The notes under the pieces were generated by a model. The model ran no database searches and was not told the DNA's origin. It saw nothing but the letters and a program-made list of their open reading frames with translations. Shown here in pieces: positions 23,528 through 34,515 of a DNA stretch of 64,000 nt. Numbering within the stretch: position 1 is the stretch's first letter; each line of letters opens with the position of its first letter. A program made the position numbers and the translations under genes. Origin of the DNA: Acanthochlamys bracteata (lineage: Eukaryota; Streptophyta; Magnoliopsida; Pandanales; Velloziaceae); contig CM034138.1 in NCBI GenBank assembly GCA_019914995.1, forward strand, positions 2,108,001-2,172,000, written 5' to 3'.

Positions 23528-24757
23528 TTATTTCGTATGCCGGAGAAACACCGCCGTACAAATACCGCCGTAAAATAAGATTTGGGTTATTAATATAAAT
23601 ACCTGCTGTACAACACCGCCGCTCTGGTCCTTCTTCTCCTGCATGTAGCTGCCAGTCTGATCTTTCTTCTCCTGAGTAGTCCCCATGGCTGACTGCAGGT
23701 ATTCTGCAGCCTTGTCCTTCAACTCATATGCCTTCTCCTTTGCGGCTTCCATGTATCCTCCGCTTTTGTCTTGCGTAGATTGGGTCGGGTGTGCCGCCTT
23801 GTCTTTCACAACCTGAGCCGTCTCTGATGCCTTGCCACTCAACTCTCCAGCCTTCTCCTGATCGACCACATTATATTGTCAGGAAACTAGTGTATAAATA
23901 CGATTAAAGAATCGATCATAAAAAATGGTAGAATATGTTGAGTTTTTCCTTCTTTACGTAGGTGGCCTAAAATTTATATAATTAAAACATATACGAAAAG
24001 GTAAGAGTATTTTTGTTTTTTCTTTTTTTAAAATGAATGTTTAGAGTTTTTTTTAATTCTATGTGCAGCCACCACCAAAAACAAACGAAAATAAAAAAAT
24101 AGGAGAAATTATTATCTTGCTGTTTATTTTGGTCAAACGCAGGATGAATGTCAATTTGATATCCGATTGAGCTAAAATTTAGTTAGCGTATTTTCGACGG
24201 ATACTTTTTTAATCTGAACAATAGATATCATATTCGGAGTTCTCTACATATAAATCCGTACATATTTATAAAACTATCGATTTATGTGAGATCTCTCTAA
24301 TTCTTTTTTACGGTTTGCTAAGATTATTGAATCTTAAGATATATGATTGTATATTTTTAATTTTAGCTAGAGAGAATTTATGTATTTTTATTATTATAAT
24401 AATAGAGATTTGTTGGTTGCCGTGATTTTTACTCTTTACGTTGAGGAGATTTTTTATATAAATTATTTGTGTTGATATATTTGCGATTATGATAATTTTC
24501 GTGCATTAAATATTTATTAAAAATATTATTTTATTTGGTGATTTTTTATTAAGTTCACATAAGAGAAAAATAAATTTTATGTTTCGCTGCATATTTTATA
24601 TATTATATTAAATATTATTAGAGATGATTTTATTCTATCTGAATATTGGATTTTTTATTACCTGAGCATGGCTCTTAGTCTCCCCGGCTCGGAACTGCAT
24701 GTCGTCCTTGGTCTCAGCGGCCCTGTTGTTGTTGAGGTTATTCCGAGTCGAAGACAT
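23528..24757 (-). CDS. LEA-1: group-3 LEA protein (LEA_4), probably lacking its last exon
   Basis: Hydrophilic stress protectant of the LEA_4 family (PF02987), expected to be disordered in water and to shield membranes and proteins during drying. Exon 1 (24757-24662) encodes 32 residues with two AxETKxxxxF/Q-type units, ending RAGETKSHAQ. Exon 2 (23857-23603) encodes 85 residues: EKAGELSGKASETAQ, then DKSGGYMEAAKEKA and two 11-residue repeats (QEKKDQTGSYM), ending GGVVQQ at a donor-like GTATTT. The AGE...NAVKN exon found in its paralogs is not visible downstream. Reading through the donor gives 24 unrelated, hydrophobic residues and a stop at 23528 (141 residues in total). A hAT-like MITE lies 210 bp further on. 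The gene may be truncated or use a distant exon. An ACGTGTC motif lies at 25152-25158. Confidence 0.7.
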
Positions 24758-24894
24758 TATTACTACTCCTGGTTTCTCTAAACCGCCAAAAAGAGACCGT
24801 TCGCAGTTTTGAATCTTGCTTTCTTATTTGTTCGTTATCTTCATTCTTATCTGTGATTGATCCGTACAACCTTTAGCAGTATAAGACTGTATTC

Positions 24895-25090
24895 GGCACT
24901 GTTTATCATAAACAATTTTTTAATTTTTTTATTTCATATTTTTTAATATATATTTTATAAATATTTAAAAAATTTATTTAAATTTTGATAGTGTAAAAAA
25001 ATTTTACAAAATGAGATCTATTGCATATTTTTTTTTAAATAAAAAAAAATAAAATATATTTTTTAAAAAATAAAGATATTTCTAAATAGC
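24895..25090. repeat. AT-rich interspersed repeat (family A)
   Basis: Contains TATTTTATAAATATTTAAAA and AAATTTATTTAAATTTTGAT. The reverse complement of this core matches 55080-55140 closely, and the same orientation occurs at 20320-20380. Confidence 0.5.
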
Positions 25091-26029
25091 GAAGTAAACG
25101 CATTCAAAGACACGTTGAGAACTGTTGCATGAGGTTGGAGATGCGTGGAAGACGTGTCCGAATTTGGTGATGCAATAATATAGATTTGTAAGCTACAGCA
25201 AAACTGTGTAGTTAAGGCGACGCCACAGGTTTAATTTCTGGGATTAACAGGAGTAGATGAGGCCGTGAGAGAAAACTATGCGTGGTCTCCTCATGTCCAG
25301 TATAGTAATGATAGTGTGGAAAAGATTCCATATGACCCCATAAGAAACTGGTGATTCCATTCTGACGATTTTTTTCATTTTATTTTATTTATTTTATTTT
25401 TTATTGTATAATAACTTTTTACTGTTTTTAAAAAGATTAAATGTTTAAAAATTATAGATAAATATTTTATGTTATAATATCTTTTGGATTGAGAAAGAAC
25501 GAGGTTGAGATTAATGAGATTGTTCGATTCATAAACATTCCAAAAACATTGAAATGGCAAGATAGTGGAAATTGAAGAATGTTTGATTAGTGAAAAATCT
25601 TTGCTTTTACCCAAAAATCTTGAACTTGTAGTTGATCAAACAATTGCAGATCGAGAACAAAGTCCAGGAATGAGACTCATTTGATTGGTGACCTTCACCA
25701 TTTCATACATGTAGAGAAGAGGTACTCTTTGGAATGAATATGCCTTTGAGATTGTGCATCTCTTTTCGAACGACAAGTAATCAAACAATTTTGCAAAATA
25801 AGTACGAGCATGAACAAGTTCTTCTGAGTTTTGATTAGGAAGAGAGTATTGAATTGGTAGAAGTAATCGATTATCAAATCAGAATCTTCAATGTGGCAAT
25901 GCTTGCTATATTGAGCTATCAAATTTAAGTAGCAGCTTGTCGGGAGCTACAATATGTTCTGTTTTGAGGAACTTGGCATCCCAAATCATAACTTGTTTAT
26001 AATTTCTAATTCAAAAGTGTAATAAATTT

Positions 26030-26380
26030 AGAATTTTTTTTAAATTAATTGGCGAGGCCAGTCAAAATCTATATCAATATAATTTCAAAATTATTGATAA
26101 ATAATATACGATTAGCTTCTTTAACACATGTCTTTTGAGGTTAGATAGATCACTATTTTAAATAAAACGAGCTATGATACTAAAATTAAGCAAATTATCT
26201 TCCATACAGTGAAATAGAGTATTCGTTTGTTCCAGAATACAGTGAAGATAGATTGCGCTTCTAAGTTGATCCGACCTAATTTGTGATTGATTTAAAATTA
26301 TTTTTAAATCAATTAACAATAAAAAACTGAGAACAAATTTTATTAAATATTATTTTAAAATTACTGATAAATAATGTAAG
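26030..26380. repeat. Degenerate direct repeat, possible old retroelement remnant
   Basis: The phrase AAAATTATTGATAAATAATA near 26090 recurs as AAAATTACTGATAAATAATG near 26355, preceded in both by TTTAAATTAATT/TTTAAATCAATT. Between them lies CGAGCTATGATACTA, whose complement resembles the initiator-Met tRNA primer-binding site (TGGTATCA) used by many plant LTR elements. This may be a decayed minus-strand element; the evidence is thin. Confidence 0.3.
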
Positions 26381-26560
26381 ATTTAACAAAAAGTAAAATT
26401 GATAGCCAAAAAAAAAAATTCTTATTTCACAATTTCATCACCTAGCCACTTTGCCGTTCGACGTGTTTTTAAAGAGGTTTAAGGACGTTTTACAGCACGC
26501 AGTGCCATATAACAAATCAATGTACTAGGAACTCAGCAATTGACACATTACTAAGATAAC

Positions 26561-26565
26561 ACAAT
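26561..26565. repeat. Candidate target-site duplication, left (ACAAT)
   Basis: ACAAT directly precedes the region matching the LTR and recurs at 43793-43797 directly after the last LTR. The left LTR edge has lost a few bases relative to the other LTRs, so the boundary is approximate. Confidence 0.5.
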
Positions 26566-27829
26566 ATGTAATGTGATATATTTATTATATCTTAATTCAC
26601 AATATTAATTAATTTATTTTATTTTATTTTGTTAAGTATAGGTGAATAAAGAAGTAAATTATTGAAGAAATAAAATAAAAAAACTAATCATGAAAAAAAA
26701 TATCAAGCGGCGATCCTCATTGATGCATTTGACCAATCAAATCTAAATAAAAAATTTAGCATCAAATCTAGCATTAAATATAGCATCAAATATAGCAACA
26801 AATCTATACCAAATCTAATCCGAAAATTCTGAAAATATCTTTTGTCTAATTTTATGGGAGAAAGTTCTACTATAAAAACAAGTCAATCGAAGGAGCAACG
26901 GAGGCATCGAAGGAACAAAGAGCGAACGAAGACCCGACGAAAAATCTAGAGAGAGCCGAACGGGAGACAGAAGGAAGATCAGATTAGAGAAGAAAAATTC
27001 TTCCGATTTGCTTTCTTCTCTTTTATCTCATGTTTTATTTTTCATATAATATTATTGTGTGTAATATTAATATGAGTGGCTAAATTCTCTAAACTGGAGT
27101 TAGGATGAAATCCTAATAAATTTAATTTATTTCTTAAATGTTATGTGATGTATGAATTGTTGATTTTATGTGAGTTGTTAATTCTTATTTCAAAGGATGT
27201 TTAGATATTAAATTTGCATACATGATTAGCATTGAGTTTGATATCTAAATTATTATATTAATTGTGTTTGCGAGGACCAATCGGAGTATAATTTACGAAT
27301 TACAGAATTAATAATTGTAGTTAATATTTACTGGATCAAAGTGAATGTAACTATATGATTTATGATTTCATGAGAACCTAATGCATTGTTAGTAATTTCT
27401 AAACAATGAGTTAGAATATCACTAGCGATAGGTGATTTTATACTGGACCAAAGTTAAAATCATAATTAGAAATCGTATCTAAGAACTGGACCAAGGTGTT
27501 AAATACAAGATTTTCACAATCATCATAATCTATTATCATATTTATTTAAAGATTAAATTAGAGGCATTAGTGGTGGATTCTAAAACTCCGGTTGTTTTAT
27601 ACCGTTTTTTTTTCGATCCGTGACGTTACTTTTTGTTCTTAGTCAGTCATTACACTTTTTGATTCGCTTTCACAACACAACTTTTGTTACTAAAAACTTG
27701 GATTAGAGTTAACAATAATCTATGTGGAATAAACTCGTTATCTGTTATACGGTAGACGACAACCGTGCACTTACGGAATAAATTAGGATAAAATTACTGA
27801 GTTTTTCTTAATTGGTTTTATCTACATCA
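26566..27829 (+). repeat. LTR-A (left outer LTR)
   Basis: About 1264 bp, ending TATCTACATCA just before the primer-binding site. The TATA box TATAAAAA is at 26871-26878. Compared with LTR-B and LTR-C it lacks about 35-40 bp near its left end and has several differences in the first 200 bp. Confidence 0.8.
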
Positions 27830-27835
27830 AGTTTT

Positions 27836-27850
27836 TGGCGCCGTTGCCGG
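27836..27850 (+). other. Primer-binding site, copy 1
   Basis: TGGCGCCGTTGCCGG, six bases after LTR-A. This PBS type is common in Athila and related plant Gypsy elements and is usually matched to tRNA-Asp (from memory). Confidence 0.75.
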
Positions 27851-27978
27851 AGATTGTTTTGTTTTGACTTTGATTCAATCTAACTTCATTTAGATTCATT
27901 GATATTTTGAATTTGTTTTGCATTTAGCTTATAGCATTTTAGTTTGTTTTTTTATTATAGTTATACTATTGCATAATC

Positions 27979-29315
27979 ACTCGCTCTCATAGTCAATCTT
28001 CACTTGAATTTGATTCTGAACTTGAGAGAGAGGTTAGGAGAATTAGACGTGAGCGTAGAAATCATTTGAATATTAGAATTGAAGAGATGGCTGTTAAATC
28101 AATGAAACAATGGGAGATCTTGACATTCCTACAATTTCAGATCTCCATCTAGTATAGTTCTCCTGATGCTATTAGAAATTATGAGTTAAAAACTATTCAT
28201 TTTAATATGATGCCTTCTTTTCATGGTTTGAACAATGAGAATCTTTAGCTCATATTCAAGAAATTTTCAATATGGTTTCTAACATGCCTTTGACAGATGG
28301 GGTTACTGAGGAACATCTTCAAATCAAAATCTTTCCCTACACTTTGAAAGATAGAGCAAAGGTATGGTTACAATCACTTAGATCTAGTTCACTTACTACT
28401 TGAACTGAAATTCAAAACAGATTTTTAGAGAAATTTTTTTCAACTCAGAAAATTGATGCATTAAGAGATAAAATCATGTAATTCACTCAACAATCTGATG
28501 AGTCATTTTCTGAGGCATGGGAACGATTTAATAACTTGTTAATTCAATGTCCTTACTATGGTTTGCCTATTTTAGTTTTGATGCGTATATTTTATAAGGC
28601 ACTAAACGTTTCTAGCAAGGTCATGAATGAATAATTATGCAGGTGGATCTATTCGGAATAAGACACCAGCTGAATGTCAAACGCTATTCGAAAATCTAGC
28701 TATTAAGACGCAACATATAGATACACGAGGAAGACGAGCTAGAATTTATGAGGTAAATGGTAATAACGATTATGCTTCTAAAGCGCAGGTGAATGCTATT
28801 AATAACAAATTGGATGCTTTGCTGGCTATGAACGGAAAACTTTCAACACAAGAGGTATTTGTCATTTGTGATTTATCTGGTCATTCTACTGTACATTGTC
28901 CATAAGGAGTAGATTTTTCTGAGTTTGTATAAGAACAAGCAAATATGGTAAGTTCTTATAATCGACATCCTAAACATGATCTATATTCAAACACTTACAA
29001 TCCTGGATGGAGGAATCATTCCAACTTTTCGTGGAGCAATCAACAACACCAACATCTACCTCAACCAAAGCCATCGACTTTATTGGAGGATTTGGTAAGA
29101 CAGCAGTTGGTCAACAAAAGCTTGAAGCTCAGGTAGGTCAAATTGCGCAAGCTTTGAGTCAAAGAGAGCATGGTAAGTTTCCTAGTCAACATAATATCAA
29201 TCTACGAAATAATGAACAAGCAAAAGCCATTCAATTAAGATCAGGTAAGCTTATTAATAATGACGATAAAGATGATGTTTCTGATGAAAGTGTAGTTGCA
29301 GGTGATGAAAAATAA
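27979..29315 (+). pseudogene. gag remnant, copy 1
   Basis: Decayed capsid gene. Recognisable pieces are an Arg-rich N-terminal part (ELEREVRRIRRERRNH), the capsid middle (EEHLQIKIFPYTLKDRAKVW), the piece beginning NNYAGGSIRNKTPAECQTLF, and YSNTYNPGWRNHSNFSW. It is broken by several stops shared with copy 2 (after NNENL, LTT, KIM, HCP and SEFV) and by extra frameshifts of its own near 28100 and 28620. The start ATG is not evident; an ATA stands where a start might be. Confidence 0.75.
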
Positions 29316-29509
29316 GAGCTGGATAGATCTGATTAAGAGAAAAAATATCGAAATCATTACCATCTGAGAGTGATCAACACCATGGAAAGGAATCTGTTCA
29401 TCATCCTTCTGGATTGCATAAGGCAGTTGATCGTTATACACCTCCTATACCATATTCGGGTCGTCTAAAGCAAAATAAATAGGATAAACAATTTCAAGAT
29501 ATTTATGAT

Positions 29510-32500
29510 ATGTTAAGTAACGTGCGTATTAACCTTTCTTTGCTTGATGTGATTGAACAGATTCCAGCATATGGAAAATTCATTAAAAATTTGAAGGCTC
29601 ACAAACTCAAATTTGTACCAAATGAAGGAGTAAGGTTGAACAAGAATGTAAGTGCAGTGTTGAAAAGCGAGTTTCCACATAAGCTCGATGATCCAGGTAG
29701 TTTTGATATTCCTATCACTATTGGTGCTAAGAGACTTGGACGTGCTATGTTGAACCTACGAGCAAGCATCAACTTGATGCCATTTTCTATCTACAAAGAG
29801 TTGGGTTTGAAAGGTACAAAAAGACTATCGCGACGCGTTAAAGCTTCTTTGACCATTCCATACGGCATCCGCCAGGTATTATAAAGGATGTTTTAGTTCA
29901 AGTTGACAAATTAATTCTTCCTGCAGATTTTATTGTTTTACACATGGAGAGAAGTGATCGTGAGATTCCGATTCTTCTTGGTCGCTCGTTTTATGGCTAC
30001 TACTGCACACATGTATCAACGTGAAAAAGACACCCTCACAATGAGCGTGATTGGGTGAAACCGTTAAATTCAAAGTGTTTGATGATTTAAAACATCCTTC
30101 TATTTCTTCAGATTCTTGCTTTTCTATTGATTTATTAGATCCACTAATCGATTCTGTTGTTTTGCGGGAAAAATACAAGGATGATTTAGAAGCGCTGTTA
30201 ACTTTAGATGTTAGAGAGAGTGATAAATCTAATGATATACTCGATGCCCTAAATGTGTTAAAACCAATTCAACCTAGTTATAGAGCCTCATTTGAACCTT
30301 TAGAGATGAATAAAATAAGGATATAGCCATCTGCGGTAGTCCCTCCTAAGTTAGAACTCAAACCATTGTTCTGAACATTTTAAATATGCATTATTAAGTG
30401 ATAATGAAACCCTCCCGTTATTATTATATCTTGAGATCTTACTGATTAAAGAAGAGGAGAGCCTCATTAATATCCTAAAGAGCATAGGACATCAATAGGT
30501 TGAACAATAAATGACATAAAAGGTATTAGTCTTGTTATGTGTATGCATAGAATTTTAATTGAGGATGATGCCAAACTTACTCGTGAAAGCCAAAGGAGAT
30601 TAAATCCTAATATGAAAGAGGTCGTTAGAGCTGAAATTTTAAAACTGCTTGATGTAGGAATAATCTATCCAATCTCGATGGTAAATGGATTAGTCCTGCA
30701 TAAGTAGTACCTAAGGAATGGAGTAACATGATGAGTTAAAAATGAGAATAATGAATTGATCCCTAGAATAACAACTACGGGATGGCGTGTTTGTATTGAT
30801 TATAGGAAGTTGAATTGCAACAAGAAAAGATCATTTTCCTTTACCTTTCATTGATCAAATGCTTGAACGTTTAGCTAGACACTCACATTATTGTTTTCTT
30901 GATAGTTTTTCAGGTTATAATCAAATTCCAATTGTCTCAGAAAGACCAAGAGAAGACAACTTTTTCACTTGTCCATTTGGTACTTTACTTTATAGGAGGA
31001 TGCCTTTTGGTTTGTGTAATGCTCTAGCAACATTTCAAAGATATATGATGGCTATATTCTCTGATATGGTAGAAAGAATCATTGAGGTATTTATGGATAA
31101 TTTTTCAGTTTTTGGATCTTCTTTTGATGGATGCCTTGATAATTTGAAATTGGTTTTATCTAGATGTGAAGAAACGAATCTGGTTTTGAATTGGAAAAAT
31201 GTCATTTTATGGTTAAATAAGGAATTGTCTTAGGATATGTAGTTTCTAGTAAAGGAATTGAGGTGGATAGAGCAAAAATTGAAATTCTAAAAAATCTACC
31301 TCCCCCTACTTCACTAAAAGGCATTAGAAGTTTTTTAGGCCATCTGTTTTATTTCAAGATTTATTAAAAATTTTTCTAAAATAACTAGGCCTCTATGTAA
31401 TTTATTGGTTAAGGATGTTGTGTTTGATTTTGATAAAGATTGTTTGCATGCATTCAATAATTTTTAAAATGCCTTAACTCACATCGCTCCTATCATTATC
31501 GCTTTTGACCGAATTTACCATTTGAATTGATGTGTGATGCTTCAGATTATGCTATTGGTGCAATTTTAGGTCAACGAATTGATAAACTATCACATGTTAT
31601 ATATTATGCTAGCAAAACTTTGAATGATGCACAACTTAATTATTCAACAATAGAAAAAGAGTTGCTTGCTGTAGTGTTTGCTTTAGAAAAATTTTGTCCA
31701 TATATTTTTTGTTCTAAAATTATTGTATTTTGACCATCTTTGCTCTTAAGTATTTGTTGACTAAAAAGATGCTAAGCCTAGGTTGATTGATGGATCTTAT
31801 TACTACAAGAGTTTGACTTGAGATTAAAGATAAGAAAGAAAGCGAGAATGTGATAGCGGACCATCTTTTCGTATCGTGATTGAAGATCAAAAGAAGAAGA
31901 TGATATGCCTCTAAATGATTCTTTTCGGATGAACAATTTCTTTCCATTACTTATAAAGAACCTTCAGTATCTTTGATTTTGTGAATTATCTTGCTAGTGG
32001 TGTCTTGAAATAATTTATCTTTTCAAAAAAGAAGAGATTTGTTTATGGTAAAGCACTATTATTGGGATGATCCCTATTTGTTTAAGCATTGTCAGGACCA
32101 AATCATTAGAAGATGCGTTCCTGAGGATGAACAAGAAAGCATTCTAAGGCATAGCCATGAGTTAGCATGTGGAGGTCATTTTGGTGCTAAGAAAACAGTC
32201 CATAAAGTCATTCAATTAGGTTTCTTTTGGCCCACTTTATTTAAAAATACATTTAATTTTTGTTCTAAGTGTGACAGATGCCAAAGAATAGAAATATCGT
32301 TAGGGAGGAACATGATGCCGTTGACTAATATTTTGGTTGTAGAACTCTTTGATGTTTAGGGTATAGACTTCATGGGGCCATTCCCTTCCTCCTTTGGGTA
32401 TTCTTATATTTTTGTTGCTATTGATTATGCATCTAAGTGGGTAGAGGCTCAAGCTACAAAAGCTAATGATCATAAGATTATCCTCAAATTTTTTAAGAAT

Positions 32501-33217
32501 ATATTTTTCACTAGATTTGGAACCGCTAGAGCAATCATTAGTGATGGTGGTAAACATTTTTGTAATAAACCTTTTGATGCTTTGTTAAGGGAATATGGCA
32601 TAACTCATAAGGTAGCCACTCCATATCACCCTCAAACCTTAGGACAAGTAGAAATTAGCAATAGGGAAATCAAAAATATTTTGAAAAAAACTGTGAACAC
32701 CACAAGAAATGATTGGACAATAAAACTTAATGATGCTTTATTGGCTTACAGGACAGCATATAAAACACCTATAGGGATGAGTCCATATCGTATTGTATTT
32801 GAAAAAGTATGTCATTTACCTATGGAACTTGAACATAATACATATTGGGCTACAAAGAAACTAAATTTTAAAATGAAGAATGCAGGGAATGAAAGAAAGT
32901 TGCAACTCAATGAATTGGAAGAAATTCGCAACGAAGCTTATGAGAATACAAAGATTTACAAGGAACGCACAAAGTCCTATCATGACAAGTCAATTCAGCG
33001 GAAAGAGTTTACTCCAGGTATGAAAGTTTTATTATTTAACTCACGGTTGAAACTCTTTTCAGGAAAACTGAAGTCAAAATGGCATGGACCATATGAGATA
33101 ATTGAAATCTTTCTACATGGAGCTATAGAAATCAAAGATCTCAAACCGGAGCACAATTTAAGGTCAATGGGCATCGTTGAAGCCATACTTGGAGGCCACC
33201 ATCGCAATCCAAACTGA
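29510..33217 (+). pseudogene. pol remnant, copy 1 (protease, RT, RNase H, integrase)
   Basis: Protease region 29510-30326: the active-site triad reads NLRAS where the family has DLGAS, and it is frameshifted near 29820. Reverse transcriptase 30539-31233: YRRMPFGLCNA is intact, but the catalytic FMDD box reads FMDN. RNase H 31527-31733: begins [15 protein letters not shown], with later frameshifts. Integrase 32039-33217: HH-CC finger ([17 protein letters not shown]), a stop replacing Trp before GIDFMGPF, then an intact 281-residue stretch from 32372 with SDGGKHF and [10 protein letters not shown] and a C-terminal [13 protein letters not shown]. Many small insertions and deletions relative to copy 2. 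Confidence 0.82.
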
Positions 33218-34515
33218 ACCAACCCTCCAACTGCGCGATCCTAATTGACAAACTTCTCGTCTGGCTGAAGACGTTAAATTTAGCGCTTATTGGGAGGCAA
33301 CCCAACGCCTTTATCTCTAGTAGCAATTGAATTTTGTAGGATTTTATTTTTCGTTTGATTTGATATGTTTATTATTTTTGAAGAATTCGGATGAAAAAGA
33401 AGATTCACTATAATGCAAAAAATTTGTTGCTTTGATGCGTTAATGGAGAAGTTAATTAAAGATTCAGGCCATTTAAAAATCAGGGGAGTTTTTCGACACC
33501 TCAATTTTTATATCCCTTTGCTTTATACATTGTTCATTTTTATCTTTCATCGTTGAGGACAATGTCGAATTCAAGCTTGGGGGGGAGATAGAAAATTATG
33601 CATAAACATCGATTGATAGTCTATCATCCATTTTTCAATAATGAGTTTGAATAGTATTTCTTTTGAAACTAAAATCGTTATTGAGTTTGTTAAGTATAGT
33701 ATTCTTATTAACTAAGCCTACGTTCTTCTTGATATAGTATTGTATATAATTGATTTGATAAAATCTTGTCATTCTAGACAATGCAATTAAATAAATTTTA
33801 TAGAGGATTTTGATTTCATATTCTATAACGAGTGATGACATCTATCACCATACAATGCGAGGCTTAGAATTGATCTTAGTATTTTTGTGTTGTCTTGTTT
33901 TGTTTTCATTTCTTTAGGATAATTGAGATACTGAGTTATAAAGAGTCTTTGGAAAGCACAAGGGTAAAGAAAGAGCATTAAAAATAAAAATAAAAATAAA
34001 AAAAAGCTCGAGTATACATTGTAAATTGCAATGATAAAGAAAGAGCAATTAAATAAATAAAAGAGCCGCAAAATTGCGCCAATGCTTGAGTATACCTTGT
34101 TCTTCTTGAAGTTAAATGTGCTTTTGGTTACTTTGTATTTTGACGACTTTCTAAATTTGAATTCATACATTATAATATTTAAAATAACTTGGTGAATCTC
34201 TAAAAATTGTATGTGTAGTGGGGAGATGATTTCTAAACATACTTATGGACATTGAATTCTAAACTTCCTTCTAGTATGTTGCATATGTTTTGGAATGCGA
34301 GGTTGAGTTGATTTGATTACTATATAGTGTAATTAAGGAAGTTTGTAAGTGATGTTAATTTGTTTATTATGCGTACATTATTTTTTAAAGATTTTGGTTG
34401 ATCAAGCTATACGAAGAAATTGAAAATTATGAGAATAAGTTGTGAAGAATGATATATATATAACTTTCTTATCATTTTGTTCGAAGACTAGCAAAAAATT
34501 AAGTTTGGGGGTATT
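33218..34515 (+). other. Retroelement 3' non-coding region, copy 1, with two polypurine tracts
   Basis: No env-like frame is found. A first purine tract (AAGCTTGGGGGGGAGA, 33573-33588) follows GAGGACAATGTCGAATTC, a landmark often seen after integrase in Athila/Tat-type elements. The second, GTTTGGGGG at 34503-34511, adjoins LTR-B and is the expected plus-strand primer. Confidence 0.65.

Larger units (their letters stand above)
24758..26560. other. LEA-1 upstream region and degenerate repeats
   Basis: Holds the LEA-1 promoter (ABRE-like ACGTGTC at 25152), a family A repeat at 24895-25090 and a degenerate direct repeat at 26030-26380. The open frames at 25375-25614 and 25695-25922 have no recognisable domain. 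Confidence 0.45.

Noticed and set aside
33218-34515. Env-like gene of the retroelement
   Set aside because: Some Athila elements have one, but only short, stop-rich frames are present here in both copies.
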